NCBI GenBank assembly: GCA_900557695.1
Contig: USTP01000005.1
Coordinates: 1 to 24,875, forward strand
DNA from: an uncultured Thermoanaerobacterales bacterium
GTDB lineage: Bacteria > Bacillota > Clostridia > Christensenellales > UBA1242
Length of the DNA: 24,875 nt
Direction of reading: 5' to 3'
The position numbers and the translations under genes were made by a program. The first letter of the stretch is position 1. The number at the start of each line of letters is the position of its first letter. The notes below the pieces were generated by a model. That model was given only the letters and a program-made list of their open reading frames with translations, did no database searches and had not been told where the DNA came from. Shown piece after piece: positions 13,201 through 22,200 of this stretch.

Positions 13201-16200
13201 TTTAATTCGTAATCAAAATAGAATTTGCCACTAATTGTTGTGGTGTTTCCATTTGTAACAATAGAAATCTTGTTAATGTTCTCGCTGTCTGAAGCGTCTT
13301 CGTTAACTAGCGAAACATCAGGCATTTGAATTGTTAGTTCTTGGTTATTGTAGGTGATATTGATATCAATAACCTTTTTATAAACTGCAACAATAATTGT
13401 ATCTGCCGTAGACATAGATAAGTATGGAGTTTCAAGTTCATTGCTCATTAAAGTTAGTTCTGTCCATTGGCCAGACTCTCTATCATATTTTTGCTCAAAC
13501 CATCCAACAAAAGCATATCCAGTTTCTGGCTCCTGTGCACCAGATAAAAGTAGGATAGTGTTTTCTACCATTGCAAGGTCTTCAAGAACTGTATTGTCTA
13601 GGCCACCATTTCCATATTCAACATCTTCAAACCAAGTGCTAAATGGCATGCGAGTTTCTTCATTATAATTAGAATCTACATATATAAATGGAGTGTCTAA
13701 TTGAATGCGAGTACCAACACCAACATAAGTTTTGTCGTTTGTTCCAGCAGAAGTATAGAATGAGTTATTTATGCTGTGTAGTTTATTGTTATTTGAAACA
13801 TATTTACCATTTTCATCATATACAAATTCGCCACTATCATCTTTTTCATAGCCATCAATTGTTAATGTTTGAATAGTATAGTTATAAATAGGAACAGTAG
13901 AGAAATTAACAAAGTTTCTTTGCCCTGCGTAAATAAGCCTTGGAGATTTGAAGAAATATGTGCCGTCTTCATTTGTTATTATTCTAATGGCATCAAATAT
14001 TTGTCTAGAAGAGCGCTTTCTGTTCTCTTCGTCATTCGTTTCGTCTTTTTCAACAATGTAGGTAGAGTAGAGTGCCTCTGGATTTTTTAAAACCCTACAA
14101 ATCTCTTCAAAAGCCTCTGCTATATTTTCAAAGTTTAACACCCTTATTTGGTTTGCTAGCTCGCTAGAAATTATACCTTGACGAACAAGCGTGTTTAGAT
14201 AACTAGAAGAAAGTTTAACTTGTTGATTGCCGTTTGCATCATTCGAAATAGTGTATCCAATAACATTATTGTAATTGTCATAAATGTTAAAATATTTACC
14301 ATAGAAATCTAGATAATTACCAGCTAGCACATCATAAGCAAGCCCATCTCCTCGAGTTGGATGAACAATATAACTTGCATATTCATTTTCTGGATCCCTG
14401 TCGTAGGTTATTTTAAACACATAGTAAACATAATCTACCTTTTCCTCGGCGCTTGCACCTTGATTGTAGGCAACAAACTCATCAGTAGGGGCGATTATAG
14501 GCTCTATAGTGTAGCTCGAATTCAGACCAAGCGAGTGTATAGAAAGCTCATACTCGGCCTTAACACTAACTACAATATAAACAGTTGTATGCACATCAAA
14601 ATACATACTTCTTAAAGTAAGTTTTCCGTTCAAAGAGTCATCAGTTTCAGGGTCTACCTGGTAGGTTTTTCCAATTGAATTAAAGCCAGAACTAATCAAA
14701 CTATTATAAATACTTGACGAACCATCGGTATACCTTCTAAATGTTTGCGTTCCACTTGCTGTTTCTTGGGTTATAAATCCAGCCATAAAATTACTAGTTA
14801 AAGTTGTTGTTTTGGCTTCGTCCTCATATAGGCGAAACAAATTTCTGTCCATAGTGTTAACAATAGGGTCACCATATGAGTTACCTTCTTCATCATAGTG
14901 TATGTCAGTTCTATTGTTGCCAAAGCTATCAGTTCTAATAACAACTTCATCTTCGTCAAGTTTTGCTTCATCTGAATTATTGTAATAAACGGCAAGCACG
15001 TTAATTCCTGAAGCCTCTTCGCCTTCAGCAAAAATATATTCATTATAAGTTTCAATGAATTTAGCCACATATCTTATATTAGAGTGGAGGGTGTTGATTC
15101 TAAGGGTGTTACCATCAACAATAATGTTGCCCTCGTTTCTTGCACGATAGAAATGTTCTTTATTAAGTTCGTCTATAACTCTATAAACGGGAACATTACT
15201 TAGAGTATAAAGATTGTTGTCTGCATTTGTTCTGTTTATTGCACTAATATAGGTTAGCTCAACAACTTCATAGTTTTCTAGATTTACTCTGTTTGAGTAT
15301 TGAGGGTCATAAAAATACTCACTATCTCCAACTGTACCTTTTCTATAAACTTGAACATAATTAGGTCTACTTTCGCTACCAGTGTTTATAAAGTAACCCC
15401 TAACTTTATCAAGCATGTTGCTTGGCACTATAGCTTCTTCAGTTTTTTCTTCATCATAGTAATAAACTCTACCATAAGTCCAATCTTCAAAGTAATCAGT
15501 TATATAGTAATAAGTTTTTAAGAATGTGTTATACTCTGCCTGTAAAATCTCATCACTATAAATATAATCTGAATTTGAGGCTTTTTCATCTGTAGTATAC
15601 CAAGTGTTGGTTTCTTCATCGTAAACACATTTATACCAGCCTTCAACTCTATAACCATTGTCTGGAACAGCAACGAGTTCAACATAAGAGTCACGATCAA
15701 TGTAAACATTTTTAAACTGTTGGGTAGAGTAGAGGTTTCCATCTTCATCAAACATAAGCTCACCAGGCGATAGTGAACCTTTATTGCTCACATACATACC
15801 ATTTATAATAGGGTTTGTAGTAACTCTATCTAATGCTGTGAATATGTTAGTAAAACTTTGAGCAACTCTATCGCCAAGAAGATTAGTTAATGAAACATTT
15901 GCAGAAATTACTGGGCTACCAAGTTCAATGTAAGAAGCAAATGAAGAATATGACAAATAATATGAATTACCAATAGCTTGAGCAACATTTGCATTGCTAA
16001 ACATATGGCTGTTCATATAGAAGTTCCACATAACCAAAAACTGGAAGAATGAAGTTATATATCCTCCACCAAATCTGTTAGATATAGCAGTGTCAAACCT
16101 TGAAACATCAATTGCATCAAAGTATTTGGTTTCTGGGTCGTAGTAGAGTGAGGTGCTTGTGTAGCTATTATCAGTTTCGCTAGTTATAGTATCAAAGAAG

Positions 16201-19200
16201 AAGTTTGCCGTGAATGCATAGTTAATAAGCTCGCTAAATTCAACATCTACAATTTCCCTATATCCACTAGCATCAGTAACTCTTAGTAGGAAACCATCTT
16301 GATAACCAAAGTATTGTGCTAGTGTTGTGTCGGAGTAGGTATTGTCTACATTTCTGGTGTTGTAGTAGAAAGTGTATAGCCCATTAGTGTTATTTAACAT
16401 AACTAGCCCTGGCTCGCCAGTTCTAAGCGAGGAAAGAACTCTTACAGGCGAAATACCAGTAACTCTATCACTTGAATTTATGTTTAGTTTATAAAATAAT
16501 TGAATATCTCCAGTTGAGAACAAGTTTAACTCTTCACTATATCGCATCACATAAATGTCTTCAACTGTTTCAAAAACGGGCAAACCATCAATATTAAACT
16601 CACCAGTGAAGTATAGGTATGCAGAACCCGTAATGTCGCCATAGAAATAACCCTCACGGTTGTTGTAGGTGGTTTTAAAGTAATCAACTAAATATAGTTC
16701 TGTATCGGTTTTGTTCTCAACATCAACTTCGTCACCATTATTATATTGAACATTGATGCCACCACCTTGGTTTAGTGCACCATCTATAACTGCAGTTCCA
16801 ATATCTATAGAGAAAACTCTTTCATACACAGGCAAAACAACAAAGTAGCCAGCTTCGTTTGAAGAGAATCTTAGAATCGCATTGTATCTATCAATTAAGT
16901 TTTCAGTAACGCCTCTATTATAGTATAAAACTTCACTATTGTATCTAGAATAAATTTGCCATTCTTTAAACCTATAAATATATTCAACCCCAGCATCATC
17001 TGTCATACTAACTGTTGGGCTAGCAATAATAACCGCCGATTCATCTCCAGATAGGAAATAAGCATCATTACTATTATAAGCATTAAGAATGTTCAACCCC
17101 TTGTCAAACCAATAACCGTAAAGGTCGTCAGAAATGTTTAGCTGGGAGGTTTTTGTTCTGTAGGCATAGGTAACACCACTAATTAAAACAGAAGAATAAT
17201 CAAACACACCATTTGTGCTTGCAGTTGCACCAGAAGATATGCCTTCTAGACCAATACAAATTGTATTGTCATCAGTGCTACTTCCTGAATTAAAGTAGAT
17301 AATGCCATCTTTTCCTTGTTCATAAGAGTGAATGTCATACATGGCAACATCTTCAATCTTTGTTGAATCGCTCTTCCAAAGAATAACATCTTCTTCATAG
17401 TTAATTGGTTTATATTTAGTGCTTCCGTCAGTGTCAGTATATGCCATATAAACCTTATTTATATATTTGCCATTAGCGCCAACAACATCGCCATAATAAA
17501 GCGTGAAATCGCCATCGTTTATACCAACATCTTGAATATTTAATTCAACTGGATTTCCATCGGCATCTAGTAGTTTTGCCTCATATTCACCAGTTTGTGC
17601 GTTTAAAACATATGGAATAACTGGTTTTAAGGTTGTTGCGTCTAGAATATAGAAAGTTTTGTCAATATAGTCGTTAAGTGATAAGTTTGTTAATGTGTCT
17701 TTAAATGCATAGGTAGTAAAATCTCTAATAAGGTTAGAGTCTTCAGTTTGAATAAATGTTCCCATAAGCTCAACATAGTATGCATTTTTAATATCAAAAC
17801 TTAAGTTAATAACTGCATCTTCGCTTGCCTTGTGACGAATAGAAAAGTATAGAACAGGGTTAGGATATGGAGGGCCAGATAAAAGTGTAACGCCAGGGAA
17901 GCCCTCAATAACTATACTTGTGCTTGTATAATCAAGCGAATAATAATGGTCAAACAAACCCTCTTCATTTTCTAAGATTGTGTAAGCCTCTTCTTCAGTA
18001 TAAGAGTTTAGGCTAGAGAATGATGGGTAAACTTGAGGGTTGTCGGCATCATTTGTTTGAATGTATTTTCCAAGCACAGTTACCTGAACATTTCCTGAAA
18101 CGGTTTGCGCTGTGCGAACAAGAGCTGTTTCTATTTCAACCACAGCCTCCATACTTATAACGGCATAAAGGTCTACTTGGCTTGCCAACTTATCTGTTTT
18201 ATTGCCACCATCCATTATAAAGCCATCTTCAGAAACCATAATATAGTTTCCGTTTGTGTCTGTTATATAGTTTCCACTTTGGTCTAAAAGACGGCCATTG
18301 CTATCTCTAACAGGGTTACCATTACTATAAACAAGCTCTCCACTTTCATTTGTGGTAAATGCCATATTTGTTGTGTACTCATAAACCGCGGTGAAGATAG
18401 GCTTAATAACAGTAGGGATAGCTATGTTGATAGTATCGCCCCAGTATCCGTTTAAACCTTGATATAGCTGAGTTTCTGTGCCATCACTATTTTTTACATA
18501 ATATGATGGTATAAGATAAGCATTATAAGAAGTAAATGTTTCAGTGGTTGGATTGCCCGAAGAGTTTAAAACATTTTGAGTATATGTAACAGCGGTGCTA
18601 ACACCGTTTATATAAGACACAGTAAGTCTATCAATAAAATTATCTGAGGTAGGGTTCTTTATAGATAGGGTAAAGCCCTTGGTTTGATCAATCATGCTAA
18701 CCAAAATAACCTCTGTTGAAATAACCCCATCATTATTAGTTTCTTTTGTTATATACTTTGTTTCTAGAATTTCATAATACTTACTGCCATCGTAATACAA
18801 TTGGGTTGTTATAATATCCCCGTCATCACTAATTGTATATAAAGTATACGCATAACGAAGCTCAATAGACCCAGTTGACGATGTACTTACACTTGAATAT
18901 GTTTGAACATTATTGTATGCAGTTTCAACAAAAACATAGTTAGGATCAAGCCCTTCCTCTACATAACCTTCAACCACTTGATGTGAGTACTTATAGAACT
19001 TGCTTGGGCTAACAGTAGGTGGATCATTACGATCGTAATTCCAGCTAAAGTAGTATTTGATATTTCCAGTTGCATCATAAAGCTTATTGTTAATAACTTT
19101 ATTGTAATCTGAATCATTAGGGTCAATTCTATCACCAGCAATGTTATATAGTTCAATGCTAGAACTATAAATCTTTTTATCATTTTCAACCAAGTTAACA

Positions 19201-22200
19201 CTTGCAACTGGTCCTGTATACTCAATTCGTTGAACTCTACCATCTACATAAGCATAGTAATAGTAGTGAGTAACATAATTCGCCTCACCATCATTAGTTT
19301 CCTCATTTATATATTGCTTAATTAAAACCTGGTTTGCGTCCCCAAGTGGTTTAACATAATAGTAGCAAGATTGAATAATTCTTGCACCCATAACCTCACG
19401 ATAGGCAGCAGCATAACCACTAAAATCGTTTGAGCCAGATAAAATATCTTCTCCAAGCATTATAACGCCAAGTGCATGAAGAGCATCGAAATTGCTTATC
19501 TCTTTATAGTAAAGAACATTTTCTTCACTAATACTTGCGCTTCCTGATTCTTCGTCTATTGACGATTGAATAATTTTCTTCTTGGCAATAGGAGATGTAT
19601 AATATCTTGTTCCATTAACTAGTTTTGTGTCGTAATAAACATAAACATCATTAGTGTTTGTAGCATTAGTGTCATTATCTGTTTGAGTTTGAACCATATC
19701 GGTTCCATAAACAGTGGCAACAAAACTAACCTCATTTGCTTCAGTGTTTATAACAGGGTCGGTGGTTGAAGCAGAGTAGAGAACTACTTCTTCTCCATCA
19801 ATTTTAATAACTGGCACAACTTGACCATTTTCGTTTTCAATTGCCTCAGCTGTAATGCGGCTATCGTCAATTGGGGTATAAGTTACCAAATTCCAAATAG
19901 TTCCGCTAACGCTATCAGTTTTAGCAAGCACAACAATATCGGCACCTGCACTTTCATCTTGATTAACCTTTGTATAGTAGTAGGTGGTATCTATATGGTC
20001 GCCATTTTGTTTTCCAGATTTATGGTCATAAACATACAACTCACCATTATATTCAATGTAGGTAGAAGTTGTTGTTTGCCTAACATCGTCACCATCTACC
20101 AAAGCTGTAGAAAATTCATAATAACCAGTTGCATCGTATTCAAGAGTAGAAGCATTGTATTTTTGAGTTACAAGGTAAATTTTCCCGCTTGCCGTAGACA
20201 TGTAGTAAACATCAGTATTTGTGTTTAAGGTTTCAGTATTATAGCCAATAAGCGTTGCATTTGAAGGCAGAATAAGCGAGATAATAACATTTGTAGTTAT
20301 ATAGCCATACTCATCTTCATATGAACTTACACTTTTGATAATTTCATAGCCCACATCGCCATTTTGAAGTAGCTTTAATCCTGTATCCGAAATTTGCTCA
20401 GCATCTCCATCCTCGGCAATTTGGTACAAATTAACTACAAGGTTACTTTCTTCTGCATACTGCGTTCCTATAATACCAATGTCTTGCCTATCAGAGTATG
20501 TGGTAGAATTTGGCTGCAAGTTAAGAATTTTGTATTCTGCTCCAAGGTATTCAATAAACTTCTTCTCCATATAAGAAGAGTGGAAACTGTAAGGCAGGGT
20601 AAGTTCAGAAGATGTAAAACCATCATTAACTAGCGGGGCACCCTCTTTTTCAAAATACAAAAAGTCGCCATATTCAAGTCCAGTAACCATAAAGTAGGCA
20701 CCATCAAAAACAAAAGTTATAGCTTTTGTTCTATTAACTGATGAGTTTCCTGTTTCTGTGATAGTTTCTGCACTAAACACACTTTCAGATTCTGCATTTG
20801 TGTAAATAAGTCTTTGACCGTTTTTATCAAAAACAGAAATTGTTACACCTGTTAAATATTGGTTACTATTAGTGAAGAAATTATCTCCCGCAAAGAATGT
20901 TCCACTTGCAACAAAGTTTCTCACCTTTGCAAAGTTAGCATAAAATTTATAACCATTTATTTTTGCATGCGAAACAACAATAAGGTCACTACGAGTAACC
21001 GTTTTTGATTCATCGCCAACAGGCACAACAACCATCTCATATTCGCCACTAGAATCATCCATATAATAACCATATAGATGCTCATAAACAAAACTACTAA
21101 GTGGGTCATTTATGTGGCTTTTGTCATAATAGCTTGGGGAAGAGTATGAATATTTATACGAAATGTTTTGAAAGGCCTCACTACCAGTCTTCATAGCGGT
21201 TGGTATACAATTGTCGCCAATCATACCATTATAATCACTTGAGCCTAAAGTAAATCCTGTAAGCCCCTTAGGAATGGTGTTGCCAAGTATCAATGAGTTC
21301 TCGGCATAAGCATTAGTTGTCCAACTTTGAAGAGCATAATCGTAATCTTCAGTGTATAGCGTTTCTCTTGAAACAACAACTTTTCTTCCTTCAGGGAAAA
21401 CACCAGTGAGAGATGAAATATAATTTTGATTATTAGCAGAATCATATGTTGTTTTAATGTTATGGAAATAGAAGGAGTCACTATCGTAAATCAAAGGTCC
21501 ATATGTTAAGTCTACAGAGTTCGCACTATAAGAAGAGAATGTAACACTATAAGCTTCAAATGAAACAGTACTAGAGTAAAGAGAATCACCTCTTCCTTCA
21601 GTTTCAGAAATTGCCCTAACTTTTAGATATCTATTTGTAGAGCCCTCTTCAAGTCTTGGATTGAATCTGATCATAAACCTACCATAATCGTCAACATAGT
21701 AGGTCATGTAGCCACTTGGACATTCTAAAAAGTCGCTAGAGCCAGAGCTAGCTTTACCAGTTCTATATTCAAATTTGAAAAGTGAGGCATCTTCTCCAGT
21801 TCCGTCAGAGAATGGGTTATACTCGCCAGGGTTAACCACAAGATTATTCAAATTGTTTAATGTAACTCTGAAAGTATAGTACTTTCCATCCACAACAACT
21901 TCATAATCAGGGAAGGAAATAGCAGCTTTATTTTGAATAACATACTCTGCAGCAGTGTAAACACGCCTAATCACAGTTGCGCCACTTTCTTGGAAAACTC
22001 CGTAAAAATGCGCGCCAGAAATGTTCGCTACAACAGAAGTTCCTGTTAATCCAAAATATTCTAGAATTTCTGCTCTGCTACTTGAGTAAATAGGCTTTTT
22101 GTCAGTGTATTGATAATATCTATAAACCTCTTCAAAATTTGCATCTACATAGAAGTTTGCAAGATAGTACATTTGGTCATAGTTGGCATCTTTAAGTTGT

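Noticed and set aside
19821..20228. 135-residue plus-strand open frame
   Set aside because: Lies wholly antisense to the giant lipoprotein gene, shows no ribosome binding site or domain, and has composition typical of a reverse-strand shadow. The other plus-strand frames within 3216-22499 (for example 10264-10590) were dropped for the same reason.
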